A program made the position numbers and the translations under genes. From positions 1 through 25,820 of the forward strand of contig LADV01000323.1 in NCBI GenBank assembly GCA_000961805.1: a stretch of 25,820 nt of DNA, read 5' to 3'. Positions 16,254 to 24,117 of the stretch are shown here, piece by piece (positions within the stretch are counted from its first letter, which is position 1; each line of letters opens with the position of its first letter). The notes beneath the pieces are model-generated. The model saw only the letters and a list, made by a program, of their open reading frames with translations, made no database searches and was not told the origin of the DNA. Source of the DNA: Peptococcaceae bacterium BRH_c23 (GTDB taxonomy: Bacteria; Bacillota_B; Desulfitobacteriia; Desulfitobacteriales; Desulfitobacteriaceae).

Positions 16254-16304
16254 TTGACTTTATATGGAACGATTGGTATCATAAGTCTGTAGTTTCCTGT
16301 CGAA
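16254..16304 (+). promoter_or_regulatory. sigma-A promoter of abrB with a downstream Spo0A box
   Basis: TTGACT (16254-16259) and TATCAT (16277-16282) are separated by exactly 17 bases, a near-consensus vegetative promoter 51 bases before the abrB start. TGTCGAA at 16298-16304 matches the Spo0A box core and would fall at roughly +10 of the transcript. In B. subtilis Spo0A-P represses abrB from boxes in the same place, so the control appears conserved. Confidence 0.7.
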
Positions 16305-16333
16305 TGTTGTTGTAAAGGGAGTGTGGAGAAAAA

Positions 16334-16612
16334 ATGATGAAATCAACTGGAATCGTAAGAAAAGTAGATGAACTCGGTCGTATTGTTTTACCGATAGAGC
16401 TTAGACGCACTTTAGGTATTGACGAGAAAGACGCTCTGGAGATCTATGTGGACCAAGAAAGAATTATTCTCAAAAAGTATGAGCCTGCTTGTGTATTTTG
16501 TGGTAATGCCAGTAATAACCAAATGTTTCACGGTAAAAACGTCTGCCGAGACTGTGCTGTTGCTATGAGCGAAAATTTAGCTAGTAGTGTCGAATCCTCA
16601 AAAGCTGTTTAA
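16334..16612 (+). CDS. abrB: AbrB transition-state regulator with CxxC tail
   Basis: The 92-residue protein begins with the AbrB swapped-hairpin DNA-binding domain; the stretch STGIVRKVDELGRIVLPIEL and then RRTLGIDEKDALEIYVD is almost identical to B. subtilis AbrB. From residue 50 it differs: CVFCG and CRDC about 20 residues apart form a likely zinc-binding knuckle in place of the B. subtilis oligomerisation region. A similar tail occurs in other clostridial AbrB proteins (from memory). The product is a global repressor of post-exponential functions. GGAG lies upstream of ATGATG; either ATG may be used. The gene is opposite to its neighbours, as in B. subtilis, with its own promoter and terminator. 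Confidence 0.93.
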   Translation: MMKSTGIVRKVDELGRIVLPIELRRTLGIDEKDALEIYVDQERIILKKYEPACVFCGNASNNQMFHGKNVCRDCAVAMSENLASSVESSKAV

Positions 16613-16670
16613 TAGCTAAACCATACTTAGAGAAATTTACTAAAACGCATATGTGCATATAATTAACTTT

Positions 16671-16697
16671 GAAGGCCTTAAAGGCCTTCTTTTTTTC
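16671..16697 (+). terminator. terminator of abrB
   Basis: GAAGGCC and GGCCTTC form a stem with a five-base loop, followed by a run of seven or more T. Strong intrinsic terminator, 59 bases past the abrB stop. Confidence 0.9.
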
Positions 16698-16763
16698 TTA
16701 TTATCCGAAAGATTAATTTCAGGTCCTCATATGAGCAACTATTATGGTCTAACGGTCTCTTCC

Positions 16764-16925
16764 CGCCGTCACGGCGCCTTGCCATCCGGCATCTAGCCAT
16801 CCATGGCGATGCTCTAATCTCGAACATCCCTGTTCGAGTCATGGCTACAGGGACACTTGGCCGTCCATGGCCTGCGGTCCCCTCCCGCCATCCATGGCTA
16901 CGGGGACACTTGACCATCCATGGTC
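16764..16925. repeat. array of short palindromes running into the 3' end of rsmI
   Basis: At least six palindromes follow each other: CGCCGTCACGGCG (16764-16776), GCCATCCATGGC (16796-16807), CTCGAACATCCCTGTTCGAG (16819-16838), GGCCGTCCATGGCC (16859-16872), GCCATCCATGGC (16887-16898) and GACCATCCATGGTC (16912-16925). The 33 bases at 16840-16872 recur at 16893-16925 with four differences. Two of these are a matched G-C to A-T exchange in the arms, and a third turns a G-T into an A-T pair, so pairing is kept. The composition is richer in G and C than the neighbours. It resembles a dispersed intergenic repeat. Confidence 0.75.
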
Positions 16926-17755
16926 GGCGCATCGAGGAGGGCTTGATAGATTTGTTGCTTTTTTACTCCATGGCGCTTGGCCACTTCTTTCATGGCCTCC
17001 ATTTTACTTAATCCCCGGTCAATCCCTTCCTGGACCTCTGTGCACCATTCTTCTGGGCTTCCTACCAATTTAACATGGACGTAGGGTGCTAATATGATGC
17101 AACACTCTCCCCGAGGTGTGGTTTGTTCGAAAGCTTTTATTAACTCTAAAACGGTTCCTCGATGCACTTGCTGATGTAATTTGGTCAGCTCACGTACTAC
17201 CGCCGCCTCACGATCCCCAAAATGCTCTGACATCCCTTGGAGAGTAGCCACTAGACGATGAGGAGCCTCATAGAATATCTGAGTCTGTGAGAGATTTGCC
17301 AGTGGCTCTAGACTTCGTTTCCTAGCCCCCGTGGTAGTGGGCAGAAACCCGTGAAATGAAAAATGTTCCGTGGGCATTCCAGACAAGACCAAAGCTGTAA
17401 GTGCTGCATTAGGTCCGGGTAAAACATCGACTGGTATATCCTCATTCTGACAAAGCCGGATTATTTCATTTCCGGGATCAGAAATCCCCGGTAGACCAGC
17501 ATCGGAAATAAGTGCAATTGTTAAACCGCTTTTAAGTTTCTCCACCAGTTCTAGAGATTTCTTCTTTTCGTTATGCTCGTGATAACTAATCATGTGGGTC
17601 GTAATCTGGTAATGCTGTAAAAGCTTACGTGAATGACGTGTATCTTCTGCAGCAATCAGATCTACTTCCCGCAACGTATCTAAAACCCTTAACGTGATAT
17701 CTCCTAAATTTCCAATGGGTGTCGCGCATACATACAATGTACCCTTAGCCAACAA
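16898..17755 (-). CDS. rsmI: 16S rRNA cytidine-2'-O-methyltransferase RsmI
   Basis: A tetrapyrrole-methylase-fold enzyme that 2'-O-methylates C1402 of 16S rRNA. Seen with the chosen start: ATPIGNLGDITLR near 11-23, EDTRHSRKLL near 37-46, SDAGLPGISDPG near 84-95 and LPGPNAALTALVLSG near 109-123. The frame is open back to 17863 inside yabA, but a TTG at 17755 has AAGGAG nine bases upstream and gives 285 residues, the usual length. The last eight residues (TMDGQVSP) and the stop codon are encoded by the palindromic repeat array, so the natural C-terminus seems to have been replaced or extended by the repeat. Same position as yabC in B. subtilis. Confidence 0.93.
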   Translation of the reverse strand: MLAKGTLYVCATPIGNLGDITLRVLDTLREVDLIAAEDTRHSRKLLQHYQITTHMISYHEHNEKKKSLELVEKLKSGLTIALISDAGLPGISDPGNEIIRLCQNEDIPVDVLPGPNAALTALVLSGMPTEHFSFHGFLPTTTGARKRSLEPLANLSQTQIFYEAPHRLVATLQGMSEHFGDREAAVVRELTKLHQQVHRGTVLELIKAFEQTTPRGECCIILAPYVHVKLVGSPEEWCTEVQEGIDRGLSKMEAMKEVAKRHGVKKQQIYQALLDAPTMDGQVSP

Positions 17756-17764
17756 TGCCTTCGA

Positions 17765-17770
17765 CTCCTT
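17765..17770 (-). promoter_or_regulatory. ribosome binding site deciding the rsmI start
   Basis: AAGGAG on the minus strand, nine bases before TTG at 17755. It follows the yabA stop (17791) and supports the short rsmI start over the in-frame extension that overlaps yabA. Confidence 0.7.
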
Positions 17771-17790
17771 GTTTCCATCCCGATACTTCG

Positions 17791-18096
17791 TTAATCTTTC
17801 CTTAAAAAGCCCATGCAAAATAGGCAATCCCCTTCTAACGGTTGCCCAAAATGAAGATGGCAAACGTGGAAGCCTTCTTGGTATAGGCGAACAAGATTAT
17901 CATGGGCCACTCCTTGGATGTGCTCTGCATTAGCGATAACTCGTTCTGTTTCTTTCTCCGGGAGAGTCCATTCTCGCTTTAACTTAATATTTTCATTCTC
18001 TAACGCTTGAACATAAGGCTTTAAGCGATTAACTTCCTCGAGTAAAGAACGTAATTTCTCTTCGACTTCGGTCAAGGCCTGGGTCAATTGGCTCAT
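17791..18096 (-). CDS. yabA: replication initiation control protein YabA
   Basis: The 101-residue protein has an N-terminal coiled coil (about 1-45, [20 protein letters not shown]) and a C-terminal zinc site formed by HVCHLHFG and GDCLFC (His77, Cys79, Cys91, Cys94). This is the layout of YabA, which binds DnaA and the DnaN clamp to limit re-initiation in Firmicutes. The ATG overlaps the ricT stop as ATGA. In B. subtilis yabB and yazA lie between yabA and rsmI; here rsmI follows directly. Confidence 0.92.
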   Translation of the reverse strand: MSQLTQALTEVEEKLRSLLEEVNRLKPYVQALENENIKLKREWTLPEKETERVIANAEHIQGVAHDNLVRLYQEGFHVCHLHFGQPLEGDCLFCMGFLRKD

Positions 18097-18908
18097 ACTT
18101 TCTCACTCTTTCCTTTAGGCCTTTCCCCTTTCCTATTGCGTTGCTGTCTCCCGTCAGGTTTAGGAGAGAGAACGCTTTCCGCGCGGGGATTCTGTTCATC
18201 GGAGCCTTCCATAAGCTTATCTGTATCTAGAGTAATGTGTTGTCGTGAACAATGCTCTTTATCGTCAGACCTGTAACAGCCATTTTCATACTTAAGACAG
18301 CACATCAGACGACCACAAATTCCAGAGATCTTAGTTGGATTAAGGGAGAGTTTTTGGTCTTTGGCCATCCGAATCGAGACTGGCTCAAAATCCCCTAAGA
18401 AAGAAGTACAGCAAAGGATCCTGCCACAAGAACCAACTCCGCCAAGCATTTTGGCTTCGTCGCGCACTCCGATTTGGCGTAGTTCGATGCGCGTCCTAAA
18501 GATTGCTGCTAAATCCTTCACCAATTCCCTGAAATCAACCCGCCCCTCTGCCGTGAAGGAAAAAATAATCTTATTCCCGTCAAACGTATATTCAACATCC
18601 ACTAATTTCATGGGTAGATGATGTTCGGCAATCTTCTTCAAGCAGATTTGAAAGGCGTCTCTTTCTTTCGCTTTATTTTGTTCGACAAAATGTTCGTCCG
18701 CTGCCGTGGCCTTACGCATAACCTGCTTTAATGGCAAAATCACCTCTTCGTCTGGAACCTGACGAGAGGGAATAACCAATTCCCCAAATTCAATACCCCT
18801 TGCTGTTTCAACAATTACTTTATCAAATGCAGCGAGTTCAAGGTCTCCCGGGGAGAAATAATATATTTTTCCGGCGTGTTTAAAACGAACGCCCACAATC
18901 TCAATCAC
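18093..18908 (-). CDS. ricT: PSP1-domain protein RicT (YaaT)
   Basis: The 271-residue protein has a PSP1 domain with GSCGRILCC (159-167) and GICGRLMCC (196-204), the conserved cysteines of the RicT subunit. The RicAFT complex carries Fe-S clusters and, in B. subtilis, assists RNase Y cleavage of mRNAs and stimulates the sporulation phosphorelay. The last 35 residues are rich in Lys, Arg, Gly and Pro and probably disordered. It overlaps the holB stop by eight bases and the yabA start by four, so holB, ricT and yabA are tightly coupled, as in B. subtilis. Confidence 0.93.
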   Translation of the reverse strand: MIEIVGVRFKHAGKIYYFSPGDLELAAFDKVIVETARGIEFGELVIPSRQVPDEEVILPLKQVMRKATAADEHFVEQNKAKERDAFQICLKKIAEHHLPMKLVDVEYTFDGNKIIFSFTAEGRVDFRELVKDLAAIFRTRIELRQIGVRDEAKMLGGVGSCGRILCCTSFLGDFEPVSIRMAKDQKLSLNPTKISGICGRLMCCLKYENGCYRSDDKEHCSRQHITLDTDKLMEGSDEQNPRAESVLSPKPDGRQQRNRKGERPKGKSEKV

Positions 18909-19779
18909 AGAGAGCCCCCCCTTGTTGAAATAATTCCAAAGCTAACACTTCAATCACTAATCTTGGATTTACTTGTTGTCTTAGTACATCAACGGCCTTC
19001 CCGATCGCCAAAAGGTCGAAGGGTCGGATCGTCCCATTTCGAATTCCTGCTTGGGCCTGTACCGCCATTACCTGTAGATAAAGGTTGGCTTGATTCTTAT
19101 CGATGGGGAAAAGAGCAAAGAGTTTAAGGAAATCTCTCTCTTGGACAGCAATCCCAAACTTTTCCAGCCATTCTTGCAGTGTAGAAATTCCATGTTTTAA
19201 AATCTCTGTCGCCAGATTCTGATTACTTCCACTTAGCCGAAAAGCTTGAATTGCCTCATGCCTATCCTCGTCTCCTACTTCCTTTAACCAGGCTTCTTCA
19301 GAAAGATTAGGGAAATAAACAAGCTGTGCGCGGCTCTGTATCGTGGGTAAAATGCCTTCCGCATTATCAGCACTCAAAATAATAACTGTCCGCTCCGGCG
19401 GTTCCTCAATAACTTTTAACAGGGAATTTGCGGCCGGAATCGTCAAAGCTTCTGCCTGCTCAATAATAGAAACTTTATAAATTCCCTCGTAATGCTTAAG
19501 ATTCACCTTTTCTTGCCACTTAAGTACCTGCTCAATCCCGATGGTCGTTTTAAGAGGTTTTAGCCATAAAACTTCTGGATGATTCCCACTGAGAATCTTT
19601 CGACAAGACGAACAACTTTGACAAGGTCCGTTGGAAATCGGCTTACTACAGTTCAAAATTTGCGCTAAACGGAGAGCAACCTCTCGTTGATGAAGCGAAC
19701 TTCCTCCATGGAACAGTAAGAGATGGGCTAATCGCCTTTCACTTGCCGCTTTCTCTAAGTGTTCTAACTGTCGTTTCAT
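18901..19779 (-). CDS. holB: DNA polymerase III delta' subunit
   Basis: The 292-residue clamp-loader subunit has a degenerate P-loop (FHGGSSLHQ in place of GxxGxGKT, expected for delta', which does not hydrolyse ATP). It also has a four-cysteine zinc module (Cys44, Cys53, Cys56, Cys59), the LLKVIEEPPERT helix (120-131) and IQSRAQ (147-152). It works with DnaX and HolA to load the beta clamp. The ribosome site before ATG 19779 is weak. Upstream neighbours usual in B. subtilis (tmk, yaaQ, yaaR) are absent; the decarboxylase stop is only 53 bases away. Confidence 0.9.
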   Translation of the reverse strand: MKRQLEHLEKAASERRLAHLLLFHGGSSLHQREVALRLAQILNCSKPISNGPCQSCSSCRKILSGNHPEVLWLKPLKTTIGIEQVLKWQEKVNLKHYEGIYKVSIIEQAEALTIPAANSLLKVIEEPPERTVIILSADNAEGILPTIQSRAQLVYFPNLSEEAWLKEVGDEDRHEAIQAFRLSGSNQNLATEILKHGISTLQEWLEKFGIAVQERDFLKLFALFPIDKNQANLYLQVMAVQAQAGIRNGTIRPFDLLAIGKAVDVLRQQVNPRLVIEVLALELFQQGGALCD

Positions 19780-19832
19780 ATCGTCACATCAACACCTTTG
19801 TCCTCGCCAATCGGGATTACTCTCTTCATCCT

Positions 19833-21275
19833 TTAGCCCTCCTCGACAATCCAAATTGTTTGATTCTCAAAACCGTCCCAGCCTTGCCAACGTCCCTCTC
19901 CGGCAGTGAGTAACCTATCTAAAACTTCTTGAGTCATTTGCTCTCCCATTACGACCACTGGGATTCCGGGCGGATAGGGCGAGATCGTTTCCCCAACAAT
20001 ATGACCTAAGCTCTGCTTGAGGGGGATTTGATGTTTATGGGCAAAAAAAGCTTCCCGTGGAGAAAGAATCCGACGAGGTAAAGGAAGAATCTTAGGAACC
20101 AATCTTTCTACTCCCTTTTTTATGATTCTGCTTGCAACAGAGGGAGCAAAATCAATTAGACTTTCTAACCCCTTGGTAAGCCAACGAATATCCTCTGGTG
20201 TATTCCCTATCCCTAACATAAATAGGATATTTTCCTCATCCCATAACTCTGGTTCAATTCCGAAGCCTTCTCTGAGGTATTCTACACAACGTGGAGCTGA
20301 AATACCCAACGGCAATGTATTAATAAGAATTTTTGACCAATCCACCGTATGAATACCATAAGTCCCGACATCTTCTCCTGAGAGAATTCGAAAACCAGTC
20401 CCTACTTTCCTATGAAGTTCATCGACTGCTTCCCTAAGACATTCCCACCGCCCACTATCTAAGGCGAATTCTCCGGCTCGCTCCAAGGAGGCAAGAAATA
20501 AATAACTCGGGCTTGAGGATTGCAAAAACTCTAGACTTTGCCTCAAGCGAGTGCGAGAGACCCTGCTCCCTTGAACATGTAGCATAGCAGATTGAGTTAA
20601 AGCACTTAAAGTCTTATGAGAACTATGTAAGACCAGGTCTGCTCCAACCTTTAAGGCACTGGGTGGAAATAACGAGCCAAGGTAATGTGAGCCATGCGCT
20701 TGATCGACGAGAATAGGCGTTTCAAATTCCAAACGCGTTCTTTCATCCACCAAACGGCTTAATTCAAAGCCTGTACCGTAATAACTGGGATACGTGACAT
20801 GACAGGCAGATAACCCTTGCCATGAAATCTGTTGTTTCTTCACGTCGAGTCCTAAAGGAAGATTAAAATCCGGGTGAATGATGGGCAACAAATAATCTGG
20901 TTTTAAACCACTTAACACCAAGGCGGACATAACGGAACGATGAGAGCTTCTTTCTACAGCAACCCTTTTATCCGCAGTATCTTCCAAAGCGAGAAACATC
21001 GCTTGATTTCCAACCGTCCCCCCGTTAACTAAAAAAAAGGTTTCCTCTGCCCCGAAAATCTCTGCAGCCCGTTTTTGCGCCTTGGCAATAATCCCGTACG
21101 GCGAATGAAGCATATCAAGCCCCGGAAGCTCAGTTAAATCAAATCCCCGAAAATCAAGGCCAATAAAAAACTCCTGTCGACCTTTATGGCCAGGAGTATG
21201 GAAAGAGCAAAATCCTTGTTTATGGTAATGGCTCAATCCCGCTCCAAGATCACCCACCGAATGAAGAACCTCCAT
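19833..21275 (-). CDS. Orn/Lys/Arg decarboxylase family protein (YaaO-like)
   Basis: The 480-residue PLP enzyme is a fold-type I amino acid decarboxylase of the short type. Seen are FHTPGHKGR (25-33), FLVNGGTVGNQAM near 81-93, the PLP-ring Asp in VDQAHGSHY (Asp191) and the Schiff-base lysine in HSSHKTLSALTQSA (Lys221). Relatives act on arginine, lysine or ornithine for polyamine synthesis; the substrate cannot be read from sequence. In B. subtilis the paralogue yaaO sits near csfB and tmk, matching this place. The ATG at 21275 has a poor ribosome site; a GTG at residue 7 has GGAGG about ten bases upstream and may be the true start. Confidence 0.85.
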   Translation of the reverse strand: MEVLHSVGDLGAGLSHYHKQGFCSFHTPGHKGRQEFFIGLDFRGFDLTELPGLDMLHSPYGIIAKAQKRAAEIFGAEETFFLVNGGTVGNQAMFLALEDTADKRVAVERSSHRSVMSALVLSGLKPDYLLPIIHPDFNLPLGLDVKKQQISWQGLSACHVTYPSYYGTGFELSRLVDERTRLEFETPILVDQAHGSHYLGSLFPPSALKVGADLVLHSSHKTLSALTQSAMLHVQGSRVSRTRLRQSLEFLQSSSPSYLFLASLERAGEFALDSGRWECLREAVDELHRKVGTGFRILSGEDVGTYGIHTVDWSKILINTLPLGISAPRCVEYLREGFGIEPELWDEENILFMLGIGNTPEDIRWLTKGLESLIDFAPSVASRIIKKGVERLVPKILPLPRRILSPREAFFAHKHQIPLKQSLGHIVGETISPYPPGIPVVVMGEQMTQEVLDRLLTAGEGRWQGWDGFENQTIWIVEEG

Positions 21276-21499
21276 TCACCAGACTTGTTTACCATTTGAA
21301 TATAACTGACACATGGTATTCCTTATAGTTTAACATGAAATAGGTTTTTTTTCATCCCTAATACAAATCCTCTATTCAGGGAACCAAGTAGTAAAGAAAA
21401 GTTTAAGTTCTAATGATACATTTATATATTTTCCTTACTTCATTGCTAGTAAAACTAGTTTGTATCTTATTAAACTAATTATTTGTTTACCGTTCTGAC
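21276..21499. other. A/T-rich gap between gin and the decarboxylase
   Basis: No gene is seen in these 224 bases. The stretch presumably holds the promoter of the decarboxylase-holB-ricT-yabA-rsmI series. A TATAAG on the minus strand near 21325-21330 could be a -10 box, but no good -35 lies at the right distance. No clear terminator for gin was found. Confidence 0.3.
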
Positions 21500-21763
21500 T
21501 TAATAAAAAATTCCTTTTATCAAAAACATGAACTCCTGATATTCCGGTGTGCCTTGCTCTGCTGTGAACAACTCCTGTTGGCAATCCGAACAAAAAAACA
21601 TTCCCTGAACTCGAAAACCATCATATAGGCCCTCTTTAGGGACCTGAGTACAACGGTAACATACTGGGAGAACCTTACCCCCGTTGACAAAAGTATTATA
21701 GTCTTCAACAACTTCTTGAGTTTCTGATGGGCTTTTTATATTGTTCTGGAACATCTTAATCAT
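21500..21763 (-). CDS. csfB: anti-sigma-G factor Gin (CsfB)
   Basis: The 87-residue protein has a zinc-knuckle pair CYRC (35-38) and CSDC (58-61) separated by 19 residues, then GTPEYQEFMFLIKGI. Spacing and flanking residues agree with B. subtilis CsfB/Gin (CxxC, about 17-20 residues, CLDC, then SDPDYAFYVKKL), a forespore inhibitor of sigma-G and sigma-E. The context agrees too: in B. subtilis csfB lies shortly upstream of yaaO, and here the next gene is the YaaO-like decarboxylase. The N-terminus is about 25 residues longer than CsfB. GGGGGG precedes the ATG at 21763. It starts 28 bases after gerAC and could be cotranscribed with the germination operon. Confidence 0.78.
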   Translation of the reverse strand: MIKMFQNNIKSPSETQEVVEDYNTFVNGGKVLPVCYRCTQVPKEGLYDGFRVQGMFFCSDCQQELFTAEQGTPEYQEFMFLIKGIFY

Positions 21764-21791
21764 GATTATACCCCCCTAGTTACTTCTACCC

Positions 21792-23024
21792 CTATTCTTG
21801 CCCTTCTACCGTTGGATTAACCGCACTGCCGCTTGACATTCCAGAATGATGAACCGTAACTTGTACATCCAGGGAAATCGGAAAATCTTTAATTTCCGCC
21901 TCCCAATCATCCTTTATTGTCTTCCAATATGCCGAATTTTTCTGTTCAATATGCCGTCCAATTCCCAAAAAATCAAGGCCTAGCTCTCGTTGCTTTTTAA
22001 GCGAACTCTCACATTCTTTCTCGATAACCTTAGCAAAGCTCTTTTCTGCCCCTTTCCCTAATTCTACCCACTCCGGACCCGACAGTGGTTTCTTTAATCC
22101 CAGAACTTCATCAATTGCAATACTTGTGTTGATCTGGTATTGCAATTCTATTTTTCCGTTATTATTTTGTACTTTGTACTTTGTACGGGATGTTAATACT
22201 TGCCCTCCAAACTTAGCGTTTTCTTTTTCTTCATCTTTAAGATCAACAGTGTTAATTAAGCGATGTACAACGTCATTCTCTAACCACATATATCCTTTAG
22301 TTTCTTCGTCTGTCAAAAAATCCACCAAGCGATCCCCACGCAAAACTCCCGCACCTTGTATCCGTATCTCTCCTGCCTCATCATTTCCGTCCGCTTTATA
22401 TTCAAGGCCCTCCCCAGGCTTTACGCTCTCAAGCACCGGGAGAATTGGTGCCGTACTTGTTGTACCTAAAATAGTAAGGTAATGCCCTAACCGTACCATC
22501 GGGAAGCTCGATATTTCATCTCCACCTTCAATGATATTTTTAGTAGCCATAGCTGGTAATAGCTCAGAGCGCAATTCTAGCCTCAAGATGTCTTGGGCCT
22601 TCCCTTTAGCTAGAACTAGGTACATTGAGCGACGAAATTCAGAATAACGTTGTGCAAAGTCCAACATATTATTAAAACCACCAGCTTTTGCTACCTCCTC
22701 GCCAATAATGATCACCTTCAGTGAACCCATAAAAGGGGTCCGATAGGTGATTTTAGAAATCTTTTCGATAGCTTCCCTGACGCTTGAAGTCTCTACGCCA
22801 AATGTTCGGTCCTTAATTTCCGCACCGCTCGCAGCTCCTTTTGTTGGCCTTGCAAATTGAAATGTTATGACAAAAGTACCGGTTTTTTCCCCAAGATCAA
22901 ATCCTACTCCTAATAGTGGGGCTAATTCCTCCACTTCCCGTTTTCCCCAACATCCAGGCAATAACATAAGGCATACAATCAAGATCCCTATAAGCCCTCT
23001 TTTAAGTTGGCTAATACTTTTCAT
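21792..23024 (-). CDS. gerAC: GerAC-family germinant receptor lipoprotein
   Basis: The 410-residue protein has a lipoprotein signal with lipobox LPGC (Cys25) followed by WGKREVEELAPLLGVGFD, the hallmark start of the Ger(x)C family, and normal length. It is the C subunit of a spore germinant receptor, anchored on the outer face of the spore inner membrane. The motif GAGVLRGDRLVDFLTDEETKGYMWL near residue 225-250 is also typical (given as position; key residues G, L, F, G and W). The ATG overlaps the stop of the second gerAB as ATGA. This is the last gene of the ger operon before gin. Confidence 0.93.
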   Translation of the reverse strand: MKSISQLKRGLIGILIVCLMLLPGCWGKREVEELAPLLGVGFDLGEKTGTFVITFQFARPTKGAASGAEIKDRTFGVETSSVREAIEKISKITYRTPFMGSLKVIIIGEEVAKAGGFNNMLDFAQRYSEFRRSMYLVLAKGKAQDILRLELRSELLPAMATKNIIEGGDEISSFPMVRLGHYLTILGTTSTAPILPVLESVKPGEGLEYKADGNDEAGEIRIQGAGVLRGDRLVDFLTDEETKGYMWLENDVVHRLINTVDLKDEEKENAKFGGQVLTSRTKYKVQNNNGKIELQYQINTSIAIDEVLGLKKPLSGPEWVELGKGAEKSFAKVIEKECESSLKKQRELGLDFLGIGRHIEQKNSAYWKTIKDDWEAEIKDFPISLDVQVTVHHSGMSSGSAVNPTVEGQE

Positions 23025-24115
23025 GAATCACCAGTTCCCTTCTTCCAGCGCGAGGCTCCCCATAGAGTAAGGATCCAAGCAGACGCAAAAGGTAAAATGA
23101 GATAATTGTCGACGATTCCAATTTCCATAATTAATGAAGGTCCTCTTTTAAACCTAAAAGCGATCACCATAAATATGACGCCCACTGCGAGATTCCATTT
23201 TAATCCCTTCAATTTAAAGACGGTATCTAAGCCCCAAGTCACTGTGTAAAAAAATGCGCAGACCTTTATGACCAGGGCTCCTAACCACACCCCTAGAAAT
23301 AAGGATTCAACTCCAGCTACCGTCCGACTTATTTCCACCATCTTCCCTAAGACAAGTAAACCATAGACTAAACGGATGGTTTCTGCAGGTCCAAACACTA
23401 GAATTTGAATTAAGACAACCATTGTATCCAGGAATCCTACCAAAAAAACTGCTCGCCAAACCCCTGTCTTCAATTGTCCAAGCACTTGTTTATCAGTAGC
23501 TAGAAAGGGAAGGATTCCCGCTAAGAAGAGAATATATTCCATCGCGAAGGGTACTACTTTGAGCCCCCCTAAAAAAAGCGGTTTAAATCCCTCACTTAAA
23601 ATAGGCATAAGTTCTCCTTGTTCCATACGCGGTATGGAGAGACCGACATTTAGAACCAAGGCAATCACAATTAGAGGAAAGATAACTTCGGAAAAGCGCG
23701 CAAATACTTCGATCCCCGAATTAACCAAGTAAAAAACGAGTAAAAGCCCTCCTAGGTAGAACACCCCAAGGGGGGTTAGAGGCATAATTGAAGTCTCATA
23801 GATATCCCCTGCTTGGGCCAACAACAGCCCGCCAAAGTAACCCGTGATTGAAATATAAAGGACCCCAATGATTTTCCCAATCCATTTTCCAAACAGCGTT
23901 TCTGAAATCTGTAACAAATTTCTGCCTGGATACTGTTCGAGAAGCGAAATCACCATTAAGCCGTAAGGAATTCCCACAGCTAAGCCCGGTAAGACACTCA
24001 TCCAGCTATCCCGTCCACCGACTGTAGTAACCATCGATGCTACAGGAAAAAACGTTGTCCCCATAAGCACGGCTGCCCCTAAGGTCATAAATTGATGTGA
24101 TGAGATTCTTTCCAT
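23021..24115 (-). CDS. gerAB: GerAB-family germinant receptor permease, second copy
   Basis: The 364-residue membrane protein has about ten hydrophobic segments and belongs to the spore germination branch of the APC superfamily, thought to bind the germinant. The frame is open to 24205, but the homologous start MERISSHQFM at 24115, with AGGAGGG upstream, is right; the longer version would overlap the previous gene by 88 bases. It lies two bases after the first gerAB and overlaps gerAC by four. By eye it is about 77 percent identical to the first copy, so the two arose by tandem duplication. Confidence 0.92.
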   Translation of the reverse strand: MERISSHQFMTLGAAVLMGTTFFPVASMVTTVGGRDSWMSVLPGLAVGIPYGLMVISLLEQYPGRNLLQISETLFGKWIGKIIGVLYISITGYFGGLLLAQAGDIYETSIMPLTPLGVFYLGGLLLVFYLVNSGIEVFARFSEVIFPLIVIALVLNVGLSIPRMEQGELMPILSEGFKPLFLGGLKVVPFAMEYILFLAGILPFLATDKQVLGQLKTGVWRAVFLVGFLDTMVVLIQILVFGPAETIRLVYGLLVLGKMVEISRTVAGVESLFLGVWLGALVIKVCAFFYTVTWGLDTVFKLKGLKWNLAVGVIFMVIAFRFKRGPSLIMEIGIVDNYLILPFASAWILTLWGASRWKKGTGDS

Positions 24116-24117
24116 CG

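Noticed and set aside
16098..16292. Small plus-strand frame upstream of abrB
   Set aside because: It overlaps the abrB promoter, has no good ribosome site and its composition is A/T-driven.
16060..16333. T-box leader for metG
   Set aside because: No GGGTGGnACCGCG element or terminator/antiterminator pair was found on the minus strand.
16764..16925. Possible CRISPR array
   Set aside because: Units are palindromes of unequal spacing with only two longer near-copies; there are no uniform spacers and no cas genes.
16678..16932. Minus-strand 84-codon frame, Arg/Trp/Met-rich
   Set aside because: It is read from the palindrome array in another frame of the rsmI end; the composition reflects the repeat rather than a protein.
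18901..19779. HolB with a lost Walker A motif as a broken gene
   Set aside because: Delta' subunits normally lack a working P-loop; the remaining motifs and length are intact.
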